A stretch of DNA of 64,000 bases. Origin: Hydrogenobacter sp. T-2. Lineage in GTDB: Bacteria; Aquificota; Aquificia; Aquificales; Aquificaceae. The translations under genes were made by a program, and so were the position numbers. The stretch is from assembly GCF_033971325.1 (NCBI RefSeq), contig NZ_CP117180.1, forward strand, positions 378,041 through 442,040, read 5' to 3'. Under the pieces are notes generated by a model. That model was not told the origin of the DNA. It searched no databases and saw only the letters and a list, made by a program, of their open reading frames with translations. Of this stretch, positions 9,657 to 17,775 are shown piece by piece. How positions within the stretch are numbered: the first letter of the stretch is position 1; every line of letters starts with the position of its first letter.

Positions 9657-10559
9657 TCACCAACTGTATCCCGTCAAGACCCCAAAGAATAGGGCTTTTC
9701 TGTCGTAGAAGTTTGCATTAGAGTTTACCTGTCTGTATGCGGTGAAGGATGTCAAGTAGACATTTTTATGGATAAAGTTCCTTTTGGTCATAGAAACAAG
9801 TAGGTAGTAGCCTGTGTCTTTTCTCTTTTTAAGTAAAACTGGGTCTTTGCTTAGGTAATTATCCACATCTATTCCCAAGCCTGCGTTGAATAGGTATGTG
9901 CTTTGTCTGTATATGCCAGAAAGTCCAAGTGTGTAGCCTGCATAAGAGTTAGCTTTGCCCTCTGCCTTAGAATACCTTAGGTTTAGTGAGGGCGAGATGC
10001 CAAAATTTTTGCTAAGGCTGTATCTGTAAGAATAGCTTAACTCTGTAAGAAGCCTGTCTCTTCTCAAGTCCCTTTCTCTCTCGCCTAACTTGTCATCCTC
10101 TATGTCTGAGTATACAGACCTTATACCAAGGCTTGAAGGACCTTGAAAAAACTTCACACCTACTTCGTAGTCTCGCTGGTAGGTCTTCTCTCTTGGTGTG
10201 TTTAACAAATATGGGTCTTTCCATACCCTTCTTAGAGGGTTGTAGCCAAGATATAGCTCCGTTGATTCAAAGACAAAGCCCTGTCTTTTGAAACCTACCT
10301 GAAGCCCAGGCATCATGGCTTCGGTGGAAGTCCTCAAAAAGTAAGTGTTTGTCCCGCTTTTGTAGGATAGGTTTATATCAAGAAAAGGCAAAGCCCTTAG
10401 GAAGCTATCCTCTGGCTTATCAAGGCTTTTTACGACGCTACTCCCCCTTGTGGATGTGTTATCCTTACCCCACATAATAGCACCGCCAGCCCCTATACGG
10501 TTCTCCGCCATAGAGACCGCTGGTAGAAGCAATGTAAGTAAAACCATGTATGGACGCAT
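9657..10559 (-). CDS. Outer-membrane beta-barrel protein, DUF2860-like
   Basis: The 300-aa protein has a signal peptide (residues 1-18, ending VSMA) and a chain of amphipathic strands rich in Tyr and Ser ending in an aromatic (GYSW), typical of outer-membrane barrels. The pattern with WKDPYLLNTPREKT, a GIRSVYSDIEDDKLG stretch and a RYSKAEGKANSYAGYTLGLS strand resembles the DUF2860 family of Gram-negative outer-membrane proteins of unknown function. It lies 3 bp after the EmrB-like gene in the efflux operon, so a role in outer-membrane passage of the exported compound is conceivable. The family call is from remembered pattern and should be confirmed with a profile. Confidence 0.75.
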   Translation of the reverse strand: MRPYMVLLTLLLPAVSMAENRIGAGGAIMWGKDNTSTRGSSVVKSLDKPEDSFLRALPFLDINLSYKSGTNTYFLRTSTEAMMPGLQVGFKRQGFVFESTELYLGYNPLRRVWKDPYLLNTPREKTYQRDYEVGVKFFQGPSSLGIRSVYSDIEDDKLGERERDLRRDRLLTELSYSYRYSLSKNFGISPSLNLRYSKAEGKANSYAGYTLGLSGIYRQSTYLFNAGLGIDVDNYLSKDPVLLKKRKDTGYYLLVSMTKRNFIHKNVYLTSFTAYRQVNSNANFYDRKALFFGVLTGYSW

Positions 10560-10562
10560 GGC

Positions 10563-12134
10563 TTACACCTTCCTCCTTCTTGCAAAAAACTTTAATCCAA
10601 AATCTCTTACATCCTCCCAAAAAAGATAAAAAACTGGCAGACTGCCAAGAAGAGCCCAAAGGGCTGCAAAGAAAAGAGTAGAGCCAAAGGCATCAGAAAG
10701 GGCATAAAGGTTTTGAAGCTGGTATATCATAGCCTTTGCCTTTTCCTCTGACTGGTAGGCGAACTCAGATAACCACCGGCTGGCTTCTTGTATTTTGAGT
10801 TCTAACCAATAAGTATCTTGTATCTCTGTGCTTCTTTGAAAGTTTTCTACCGCAAACCTTTGAAGGTCATTGGTGGCAAAGGCTGTTCCAAAAGAGCCTC
10901 CCACAAACCTCACATAGTGCATAAGACTTACTCCAAGAGTTGTCTTATCTCCTAACTTTTTTAGAGCCATCTGAGTGACTGGTGCAAAGAAAAAGCCCAT
11001 ACCCGCACCCATTGCTATAAGATAAGGAATGGCAGTTTCCTTTGAGGTGAAGTAATTGAGCCTTGGCAGTAGCAAAAAGGCAACAGAGAGATACAAAGCG
11101 GTTGCAATGTATAGAGCAAGCCGTGGAGATTTTTTGTCAGAGAGTATGCCAGCAACTGGAGAGAGAAAGCCTATAGTAAGAGCCATAGGCAGTATAACAA
11201 GACCTGTCTGAAAGGTGGTATAGCCCTTGAGCTTTTCAAAGTAGAGAGGTATAAGGTAAAAGACCTGATACATGGAAAAGCCAAGCACAAAGCAATAGAC
11301 CCAAAAGGCTACCACAAACTCCTTAATCTTGAAAATAGACGGGTCTATGAGCTTGTTTTTAGAGAGCATTTCAGAAAGCAGGAAAAGGAGAAAGGAGAAA
11401 AGGGAAAGCAAAGAAAGGTAAAGTATAAAGTCGCTGGCAAACCAACCCTCCTTTTGACCCCTTGAGAGGACTATGAGAAAGCTCACGGTGGCAAGAGAAA
11501 TGAAAAGGTAAGATAGGAAGTTGAGCCTTAGCTTGTGAGCAGGCTTGTGGTCTTTTAGGAAAAAAAGGGCAAGGGTGAAGTTAAGGATACCTATGGGTAG
11601 GTTTATGTAGAAAATCCATCTCCAGTCTATGTGTTCAGTTATCCAGCCACCCAGTGTGGGACCAAGGGCGGGAGCAAAGCTCACACCAAGCCCGTATATA
11701 CCCATGGCAAGACCACGCTTTTCTGGAGCGTAGGCGGAGAAAAGAAGGGCTTCCGCACTTACCACAATTAAGGCTTCGCCAAGGCCTTGAACTGCCCTTG
11801 ACGCTATCATCCATTCAAGGGATTGAGCTTGACCGCAGAAAAAGGAAGCGGTAGTAAAAAGAAAAAGCCCGAGCAGGAAGACCCTCTTTAGACCCACAAG
11901 ACCCTCAAGCCACTCTACCAGCAGTATGGCACTTGCGGAGGCGGTCATGTAGGCGGTTATTACCCACTGGACGCCATATAGGTCTGTGCTAAGAGGTGCC
12001 ATCATCTTAGGCACCACTATGTCCACGATGGTGGTATCCAAAATCGCCATAAAGACGCCTATCATCAGAGAAAAGGTGAGAATACCCCTCTCTATGGGTG
12101 TAAGACTTTCGTGAAAGGGTCTTTCTTCCTTCAT
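10563..12134 (-). CDS. DHA2-family MFS drug exporter (EmrB/QacA type)
   Basis: A 523-aa inner-membrane proton antiporter with about 14 predicted membrane segments. Motif D1-like LDTTIVDIVVPKM follows the first helix, VQWVITAYMTASASA the second, and the antiporter motif C region GLGVSFAPALGPTLGGWI is clear, followed by WRWIFYINLPIGI, diagnostic of the DHA2/EmrB branch. It overlaps emrA by 4 nt (ATGA), so the two make an EmrAB-type pump that reaches the outside through one of the two neighbouring TolC proteins. Substrates cannot be predicted. Confidence 0.92.
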   Translation of the reverse strand: MKEERPFHESLTPIERGILTFSLMIGVFMAILDTTIVDIVVPKMMAPLSTDLYGVQWVITAYMTASASAILLVEWLEGLVGLKRVFLLGLFLFTTASFFCGQAQSLEWMIASRAVQGLGEALIVVSAEALLFSAYAPEKRGLAMGIYGLGVSFAPALGPTLGGWITEHIDWRWIFYINLPIGILNFTLALFFLKDHKPAHKLRLNFLSYLFISLATVSFLIVLSRGQKEGWFASDFILYLSLLSLFSFLLFLLSEMLSKNKLIDPSIFKIKEFVVAFWVYCFVLGFSMYQVFYLIPLYFEKLKGYTTFQTGLVILPMALTIGFLSPVAGILSDKKSPRLALYIATALYLSVAFLLLPRLNYFTSKETAIPYLIAMGAGMGFFFAPVTQMALKKLGDKTTLGVSLMHYVRFVGGSFGTAFATNDLQRFAVENFQRSTEIQDTYWLELKIQEASRWLSEFAYQSEEKAKAMIYQLQNLYALSDAFGSTLFFAALWALLGSLPVFYLFWEDVRDFGLKFFARRRKV

Positions 12135-13249
12135 TCTCTCCTTATCTCCACCTTTCCGCCCATGCCAACTCTAAGAAGGCTCTTGTCCCCTTTGGTTATC
12201 CTTATCTTCACCGGTATTCGCTGGACTACTTTGGTAAACTCTCCTGCGGACACATCCCTTGGCACGAGGGCAAAGGTTGCCGCAGAGGCTGGGCTTATCT
12301 CTTCCACTACGCCTTCAAAGACTACATTCTTGTAGGCATCAAGCCTCACATAGGCTTTTGAGCCGGGCTTTACACCCCTTAGCTTTGTCTCCTCAAGAAG
12401 GGATTCCACATAAAAGCTCTCCGGGTCTATTAGACTAAAGGCTGGCTGACCAACCCTTACCATGTCTCCTACGCTTATAAACCTCTTGGCAACTATGCCA
12501 TCTATGGGTGAGCGTAGCTCTGTTCTTTCAAGGTTTAACTTTGCCTGTTGTATTTGGGTTTCTAAAGCCTCTATGTCCCTCTCCAGTGCCTCAATCTGTT
12601 TGCTAAGCTCCTTTGCTCTTATTCTTTCAAGCTCGGTTTTTTCGTATTCCCTTTGAGTTCTTGAGTATACCGCTCTTAGCTCCCTTAAACTGTCTTCCAA
12701 AGCCTTTTTCCTAAGTTGAAGGCTTTTATAGGTGGTGTCTATCTGTTCAAACCTCTGCTTTGGAATAAGACCCTCTTTAAAGAGGTTTTCCGCTCTTTGT
12801 CTGTCTCTTTCTGTCTGTTGTATTTGGACTTCAAGCTCTTGCACTTGTCTTATTAGTGCGTCCTCTTTGGCTTTTAGCTCTTTTAGGGTATCTCCTGCCA
12901 TACCAACCCCTAAGTCAATCTGAGCCTTTGACCTTTTTAGCTGAAGTTCAAGGGCTTCCTTTTGTGCCAAGAGAGAGTTTAGCTTCATCTGTAAGCTCTC
13001 TAAGTGTAGCCTATAATCCTCTGGTTCAAGCCTCGCCAAAAGCTCTCCCTTTTTTACCCTGTCTCCCATATCCTTGTAGACCTCCACCACTCTACCACTA
13101 ACCTCAAAGGACACGTTGCTCATGGTGTCCACCCTTACAAAAACCGCATCCGTTATGGCATATTCCATTCTGTGCTTTATCCATCTATAGGACAAAAAGC
13201 CAAAAAGCACCAAAAGAAAAAGAATTACCCCTATTCCTACCTTTCTCAC
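12131..13249 (-). CDS. HlyD/EmrA-family membrane fusion protein
   Basis: The periplasmic adaptor of the MFS pump. It has one N-terminal membrane segment (residues ~4-23), a first lipoyl half-motif (VSGRVVEVYKDMGDRVKKGELLARLEPED), a long alpha-helical coiled coil (roughly residues 80-235, with many Gln/Glu/Leu heptads) and the second lipoyl/beta-barrel part (LRSPIDGIVAKRFISVGDMVRVGQPAFSLI). At 372 aa it matches the family. It overlaps the upstream TolC gene by 4 nt and the downstream EmrB-like gene by 4 nt. Confidence 0.92.
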   Translation of the reverse strand: MRKVGIGVILFLLVLFGFLSYRWIKHRMEYAITDAVFVRVDTMSNVSFEVSGRVVEVYKDMGDRVKKGELLARLEPEDYRLHLESLQMKLNSLLAQKEALELQLKRSKAQIDLGVGMAGDTLKELKAKEDALIRQVQELEVQIQQTERDRQRAENLFKEGLIPKQRFEQIDTTYKSLQLRKKALEDSLRELRAVYSRTQREYEKTELERIRAKELSKQIEALERDIEALETQIQQAKLNLERTELRSPIDGIVAKRFISVGDMVRVGQPAFSLIDPESFYVESLLEETKLRGVKPGSKAYVRLDAYKNVVFEGVVEEISPASAATFALVPRDVSAGEFTKVVQRIPVKIRITKGDKSLLRVGMGGKVEIRRE

Positions 13250-14514
13250 AGCTCGCCCACCTCTCTTAGAAGTTCAAAGTAGGCTTCAAGTAATTTGTAG
13301 TAGGCTATAACCTTAGACTTCAAGGCTTGGGTTCTACTTGCCTCCGCCTGCAGTAGGTCTGTCCCGCTTATTATCTGGTTTCTATACTGCTCAAGGGAAA
13401 GCCTATAAAACTCCTCTGCAAACTTTACAGACTCCTCTGCCACCTTAAGATTGTCCTGTGCGGTCAAAAAGTTCTCATAGGCGGACTTCACCCTTAGGGC
13501 TATTGCCTGCTGTAGGTCTCTTAGGTCTTCCTTTACGGACTTTTCTTCCTGCATAAAAGCCAAAGTGCTATAGTAGGCACTAAGGGACTGAAAACTTAGG
13601 CTAACCCCTGCACTTAGGACAAAAAAGCCCTTTGGAGAAACTGTAGGGTTTTGGTCTGAGTAGTTGTAAACCGCTTCCAGAAAGACCTTTGGATAGAGCT
13701 TTGAGCTTTCCATTCTTCTTTGAGCTTGTGTAAAGGAGATTTTTTCTCTGAGTGCTTTTATGGCTGGTCTTTTTTCTATGGCGGTCTTTATAAGCTCCTC
13801 GAGACTTGAAAGCTCTGGCTTTATATTTAAGGGTTCTAAGGCTTTTAGCCTTTCCTCCTCAATACCTGTGAGCCTTGAAAGGTTGGCAAGGGCTATTTTG
13901 TAGTTTCCTTCCGCTTCTCTTAGGTCTCTTTGGACCTCTGCAAGTCTCACTCTTGCCTGTAGCACGTCCGTTATGGCGATTAGACCCTCTCTAAAGAAGG
14001 CTTCCCTTTGCCTTAGGTCCGCCTCCACCGCCTCCTTTTGCTTTTTTACCACTTCAAGAAGCTCCAAAGCGGAAAGCACAGAAAGGTAAGCCTTTATAAC
14101 CTCAAGTTTTACCTCAAGCACCGTCTCCCTATAGTCCTCCTCAGATATCCTCAACTGAGCCTTTGATATATCAAGACTTGAAGACCTAAAGCCTCCATCG
14201 TATAGCACCTGCCTTACTCCGAGCTGGAAGTTTTGGTAGTTCCTTTTTGAGCTTCTTACCTCAAAGGGTGGCAAGCCTCCAAAAGATGGTATACTTATAG
14301 ACTGTCTTTCTGACTGAATTGAGTATCGGTATACCGCAAAAAACTCAGGATAATAAAGTTGCTGACTTGACTTTAGCCTTAGCTTAGCGGACTCCACCAC
14401 GTAGTCCTTTGAGGAAACCCTTGGATTTTTTTCAATTGCGGAGCTTATTAACTCCTCAAGTCCAAGAGAGAAGGAAAGTCCACAAAAAGCCAAAAGAATG
14501 CCTATTGCCCGCAT
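13246..14514 (-). CDS. TolC-family outer-membrane efflux protein (second copy)
   Basis: A 422-aa TolC-like channel with a signal peptide (about residues 1-17) and two internally repeated halves of long periplasmic helices. The helix-repeat signatures EGLIAITDVLQARVRLAEVQRDL and NQIISGTDLLQAEASRTQALKSKVI are the two matching ones. It is encoded between tetR and emrA and overlaps tetR by 13 nt, so it is the likely exit duct for the EmrAB-type pump. It is clearly different in sequence from the other TolC gene of the operon (15077-16294). Confidence 0.9.
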   Translation of the reverse strand: MRAIGILLAFCGLSFSLGLEELISSAIEKNPRVSSKDYVVESAKLRLKSSQQLYYPEFFAVYRYSIQSERQSISIPSFGGLPPFEVRSSKRNYQNFQLGVRQVLYDGGFRSSSLDISKAQLRISEEDYRETVLEVKLEVIKAYLSVLSALELLEVVKKQKEAVEADLRQREAFFREGLIAITDVLQARVRLAEVQRDLREAEGNYKIALANLSRLTGIEEERLKALEPLNIKPELSSLEELIKTAIEKRPAIKALREKISFTQAQRRMESSKLYPKVFLEAVYNYSDQNPTVSPKGFFVLSAGVSLSFQSLSAYYSTLAFMQEEKSVKEDLRDLQQAIALRVKSAYENFLTAQDNLKVAEESVKFAEEFYRLSLEQYRNQIISGTDLLQAEASRTQALKSKVIAYYKLLEAYFELLREVGEL

Positions 14515-15080
14515 TTTAACCCCCTGAATATAAGTCCAAGACCCTCATCTACCTCTCTTAGTAGGTCTTCCAAAGATGCGTTGTTTAGAAGGAGCTCCTC
14601 CATGTATATAAGTCTTACATAGCCTGCTATCAAGTTAACAAGGGCTTTTGTGTTTCCACATAGAAACTCACCCCTCTGGTATCCCCTTTCCACCATCTTT
14701 GTAAGCAGTTCTCTTATCTCTTGTAGGTGTGCGAGGTAAAGTCTTCTAAAGTCTTCCCTGTTGCATATGAGCTCAAAGAAAAAGACATAAGCTATATGCC
14801 TGTCCTCGTAGCATTCTACAAGAAAGTCCCTTATATGCCCCCTAATGCACTCCTCTGCGGAGACATCTTTTTCTAACCACCTTTTCATAATACCCTTTGT
14901 TCTTTCCGCCATCGTGTTTACAAGCTCTTCCATAAGCTGGTCTTTGCTCTTAAAGTAGAAGTAAAAAGCACCCTTTGAAAGACCCGCATGCCTTACTATG
15001 TCATCCACAGTGGTATGGTTATAGCCCCTTTGAGAAAAAAGCTCCTTAGCGGACTGGATTATCCTATCCTTTGCACTCAT
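14502..15080 (-). CDS. TetR/AcrR-family transcriptional regulator
   Basis: A 192-aa repressor with the N-terminal TetR helix-turn-helix (residues ~5-50): RIIQSAKELFSQRGYNHTTVDDIVRHAGLSKGAFYFYFKSKDQL. The C-terminal ligand domain is family-typical but not informative about the inducer. It is embedded inside the efflux operon, overlapping both neighbouring TolC genes (4 and 13 nt), so it should autoregulate. Its likely targets are the two identical palindromic operators at about 17370-17394 and 17737-17761, which overlap the promoters of this operon and of the divergent RND pump. That assignment is an inference from position and motif type. Confidence 0.9.
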   Translation of the reverse strand: MSAKDRIIQSAKELFSQRGYNHTTVDDIVRHAGLSKGAFYFYFKSKDQLMEELVNTMAERTKGIMKRWLEKDVSAEECIRGHIRDFLVECYEDRHIAYVFFFELICNREDFRRLYLAHLQEIRELLTKMVERGYQRGEFLCGNTKALVNLIAGYVRLIYMEELLLNNASLEDLLREVDEGLGLIFRGLKCGQ

Positions 15081-16294
15081 CTTATAAGCCTTTCAAGCCT
15101 TGCTAAGGCAGTGTTATACAGATAGAGCAAAAAGTAGTAGTTTTGCAAAGTGTTGTTATAGTTGCTTACCGCATCAAGGACCTCAAGCTGAGTTCCAACA
15201 CCAAAGCCATATCTCTCCTTGGAGAGCCTAAGACTTTCCTTGGCAGATTCAAGGGCTAACTCTGTAGCCTTTATTTGAGCATCCAGAGCTTTTATGTCTA
15301 ACAGGGTTTTGTTTAGCTCCGCCTTTAGCTTTTCCTCTGTGTCTTTTAAGTTTTCCATCTGCCTTAAAAGGTCAATCCTTGCCTGTGCTATGCTTGCCTC
15401 ACGGGCAAAGCCATCAAAGATCTTGTAGTTTAGCCTTGCACCAACCGTATAACCTTCCACCATGGTGTCCCTGCCACCAATCCTTGCGGTATTACCCTGA
15501 TAGGTAGCAAAGAGGTCAAGGGTAGGATAATACTGAGACCTTTGGACTTCAACCACCCTTTGGAAGACCTCAAGGTTCTTTTTTGCTACCCTTAGGGTGC
15601 TATTGTTTTCAAGGGATACTTTTAGGTCTTCTTGCCTTAGCTCTTTCCCTTGGAGTTCTCCTTGAATTTCAAGCTCTCCTTCATATCTAAGAAAGGCTTT
15701 AAAGTCCTCAAGGCTTTTCTTGTAGTCCGCTATTGCCTTTTCTAACTGAGCTTTGGCGTTTTCAAGCTGAGCCTTTGCTCTCACAAGCTCCACCTTTGGC
15801 ACGATGCCTGCCTGAAACTTGCCTTCTGTCTGTCTGTAGTTTTCTTCCCAGTATCTGAGGTTTTCCTCCAAGAGTTTTATAACCTCCTTCTTATAGAGAA
15901 GAGAATAGAAGAACTGCTTGGTTTGAAACTCCACCTCTCTTTTCACATCCTCGTATATGAGCTCTTGAAGTTCTCTTTGGTCTTTTGCAAGCCTTAGTCC
16001 TTCAAAGACCGCACGATTAAAAACCGCTTGGTCTAATTGAAGCAAATAGCTGTGTCTGTTCTTTGGTGTAAAACCAAAAGCTAAATCCCCACCAAGTCTC
16101 GTATAGCTGTAAGAGAAACTTACCTGAGGCAGTATACCCGCCTTGGCTTTCCTTATGTTTTCCTCCGCCTTTTGAAGGTCAAGGATAGAAAGCCTCATGG
16201 AAGTGTTGTTTTTTATGGCAAGCTCCACTGCCTCCTCAAGGCTTATGGCAAAAACCAGCTTTAGACTTACAAAGAGCAATACAATAAGCCTCAT
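15077..16294 (-). CDS. TolC-family outer-membrane efflux protein (first copy)
   Basis: A 405-aa channel with a signal peptide ending near residue 16 and the duplicated TolC helix repeats (KFQAGIVPKVELVRAKAQLENAK and RYGFGVGTQLEVLDAVSNYNNTLQ). It sits directly after the RND adaptor gene (4-nt overlap) and before tetR (4-nt overlap), so it is the probable outer-membrane partner of the RND pump encoded at 17776-20808. The adaptor and channel are on the opposite strand from the pump, which is an unusual split of a tripartite system. Confidence 0.9.
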   Translation of the reverse strand: MRLIVLLFVSLKLVFAISLEEAVELAIKNNTSMRLSILDLQKAEENIRKAKAGILPQVSFSYSYTRLGGDLAFGFTPKNRHSYLLQLDQAVFNRAVFEGLRLAKDQRELQELIYEDVKREVEFQTKQFFYSLLYKKEVIKLLEENLRYWEENYRQTEGKFQAGIVPKVELVRAKAQLENAKAQLEKAIADYKKSLEDFKAFLRYEGELEIQGELQGKELRQEDLKVSLENNSTLRVAKKNLEVFQRVVEVQRSQYYPTLDLFATYQGNTARIGGRDTMVEGYTVGARLNYKIFDGFAREASIAQARIDLLRQMENLKDTEEKLKAELNKTLLDIKALDAQIKATELALESAKESLRLSKERYGFGVGTQLEVLDAVSNYNNTLQNYYFLLYLYNTALARLERLIR

Positions 16295-17355
16295 CTTACC
16301 TCCACCTTTACGCCTTGTTGAAGCACGTAGGCATTTTCTAAGGCTATGCTATCACCCTCTTGTAGCTCACCCTTTATGTAAACTATGCCTTTTCCTTGTT
16401 TTATAACCTCCACTTGCACAGGCTGGGCTGTGCCATCCTGAATTTTCCAAACCACCCTCTTGTTTCCTTGAACTACCACCGCCTGCTCTGGCACTGCAAA
16501 ACCCTTTTCAACTCCGAGCGAGAGCCTTGCTTCTCCATACATGTTTGGCTTTAGGTCTCCCTTAGGGTTTTTTAGCCTTGCTTTTATGGTTATAAGCCTA
16601 TTGGCATCCGCAGTGGGTGAAACAAAAAACACTGTCCCTTCGTATTCTCCAAAGGCTTCAACCCTTATCTTAACCTTTGAACCCTCCTTTGCGTATGGAA
16701 GATATTCTTGAGGAGTTTGAAAAACAAACCTTATAGGGTCAAGGGTCACAAGTCTAAAGGTCTGACTTTGAGGTGTTATGTAGTCTCCCACGTTTACAAA
16801 CCTTTGGGCTATGTATCCAGAGAAGGGTGCTGTGAGGCTTGTCCTGCTCAAGTTTAGCCTTGCGTTGGCTATCTGTGCTTGAATGCTTCTAATTAGCTCT
16901 TCTTGAGCCTTGAGCTGTGTCTGGACGTTTTCAAACTCTTCTCTTGCAATAAGCTCTCTTTCAAGGAGAAATTTTCTCCTTTCATAGACGGACTTTAAGT
17001 TTTCATAGCTTGCCTTTGCTTGTGCAAGCTGTGCCTCTAACTGTCCGAGCACATTTTCATAGTCCGCAGGGTCTATCTTCAAGAGAGCCTCTCCGCTCTT
17101 TACGAATGCACCCTCTTCCACAAAAAGGCTCAAAACTCTACCGCTGACAAGAGGTCTAAGCAAAACATCCTTTTCTCCCTCAAAGTAGCCCTTTGTAGCA
17201 TACTCTATTGGCACTTCTTCGGACTTCAATTTATAGAGGCTCACCACTACCCTTCTCTCTCTTGGCTGTTGTTCTGAAGCCTTTTGAGCTTGCCTCTGAC
17301 AGGAAAGGGCAAAGAGTAGAGCAAAAATGCCTATGGCATAAAGAACCTTCCTCAT
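16291..17355 (-). CDS. RND efflux periplasmic adaptor (MexA/AcrA type), probable lipoprotein
   Basis: A 354-aa adaptor. The chosen ATG (17355) is preceded by TATAAT 10 nt away; a longer reading frame to 17652 exists but would run through the operator and antisense to hicB, so it is rejected. The N-terminus has a lipoprotein-like signal with C19 (FALSCQRQ). The LVSGRVLSLFVEEGAFVKSGEALLKIDP lipoyl half, a short coiled coil (residues ~95-160), and LTAPFSGYIAQRFVNVGDYI, with barrel and membrane-proximal domains after it, are typical. First gene of the eight-gene efflux operon. Partner pump: the divergent RND protein. Confidence 0.9.
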   Translation of the reverse strand: MRKVLYAIGIFALLFALSCQRQAQKASEQQPRERRVVVSLYKLKSEEVPIEYATKGYFEGEKDVLLRPLVSGRVLSLFVEEGAFVKSGEALLKIDPADYENVLGQLEAQLAQAKASYENLKSVYERRKFLLERELIAREEFENVQTQLKAQEELIRSIQAQIANARLNLSRTSLTAPFSGYIAQRFVNVGDYITPQSQTFRLVTLDPIRFVFQTPQEYLPYAKEGSKVKIRVEAFGEYEGTVFFVSPTADANRLITIKARLKNPKGDLKPNMYGEARLSLGVEKGFAVPEQAVVVQGNKRVVWKIQDGTAQPVQVEVIKQGKGIVYIKGELQEGDSIALENAYVLQQGVKVEVR

Positions 17356-17365
17356 AGTGAGAAAG

Positions 17366-17394
17366 ATTATAACATACTGACCAGTCGGTCGGTT
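17366..17394 (-). promoter_or_regulatory. TetR-type operator copy 1 and promoter of the efflux operon
   Basis: The imperfect palindrome ACTGACC-AGTC-GGTCGGT lies in 17376-17393 and is part of an exact 25-bp direct repeat (17370-17394) also found at 17737-17761. On the minus strand it lies just upstream of TATAAT (17371 to 17366), where it would block RNA polymerase. On the plus strand TTGACA (17393-17398) begins at its edge and, with TAATGT at 17416-17421 (17-bp spacer), could drive hicB. The ATG of the adaptor follows only 10 nt after the -10 box. Confidence 0.75.
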
Positions 17395-17427
17395 GACATA
17401 CAGGCTAAGAGATTTTAATGTATTCTT

Positions 17428-17637
17428 ATGGTTTTCCAAGTAGTAATTCAAAAGGATAAGTATGGTTACTTCGCATACTGTCCTGAACTGCCCGGTTGTC
17501 ACACACAGGGAGACACCTTTGATGAGGTTGTAAAAAACATAAAGGAAGCTATAGAGCTTTACCTTGAAACCCTTACGGAAGATGAGCTTGAGGAGCTTAG
17601 AGGTAGGGAACTTATAACTGCATTCGTGGAAGTTTAA
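17428..17637 (+). CDS. hicB: HicB-family antitoxin-like protein
   Basis: A 69-aa protein with the HicB fold signature: a strand, KDKYGYFAYCPELPGCHTQGDTFDEVVKNIKEAIELYLE. HicB normally neutralises the HicA mRNA interferase and may bind DNA through an added C-terminal domain; here only the core is present, without a recognisable HTH or ribbon-helix-helix tail. It lies between the two divergent efflux units, flanked by the duplicated operators. The following hicA is a remnant, so this is an orphan antitoxin. A possible promoter (TTGACA/TAATGT) ends 6 nt before the ATG, implying a leaderless message. Confidence 0.85.
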   Translation: MVFQVVIQKDKYGYFAYCPELPGCHTQGDTFDEVVKNIKEAIELYLETLTEDELEELRGRELITAFVEV

Positions 17638-17736
17638 TGCCAAAGCTACCAAGGCTTACACTGTAGGAAGCGGAGGGATTGCTAATATCCAATTGTTTTG
17701 AACTGTTAAGGACAAAGGTAAGCCATCCTAACCCAC
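17637..17736 (+). pseudogene. hicA: Decayed hicA toxin remnant
   Basis: An ATG overlapping the hicB stop (TAATG) reads MPKLPRLTL and then hits TAG (17664-17666). The first eight residues match the usual HicA start (MPKLPRLT). After the stop the same frame continues with CFELLRTKVSH, which resembles the HicA segment GFE-L-R-x-KGSH that carries the catalytic His. The rest of the gene is missing: the homology runs into the second operator copy at 17737. It therefore looks like a truncated, nonsense-bearing toxin gene. The alignment is by eye. Confidence 0.6.
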
Positions 17737-17766
17737 TAACATACTGACCAGTCGGTCGGTTATAAT
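17737..17766 (+). promoter_or_regulatory. TetR-type operator copy 2 and promoter of the RND pump gene
   Basis: Second exact copy (17737-17761) of the 25-bp operator repeat, in the same orientation as copy 1. It runs straight into TATAAT (17761-17766), so a bound TetR protein would cover the spacer of the pump promoter. The ATG of the RND pump (17776) is only 9 nt after the -10 box, so the message is predicted to start at or within a few bases of the start codon. Confidence 0.75.
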
Positions 17767-17775
17767 ATACCTACC

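Noticed and set aside
17356-17652. Longer N-terminus for the RND adaptor, extending to 17652
   Set aside because: It would be antisense to hicB and cross the operator and promoter; the internal ATG at 17355 is followed by a proper lipoprotein signal.
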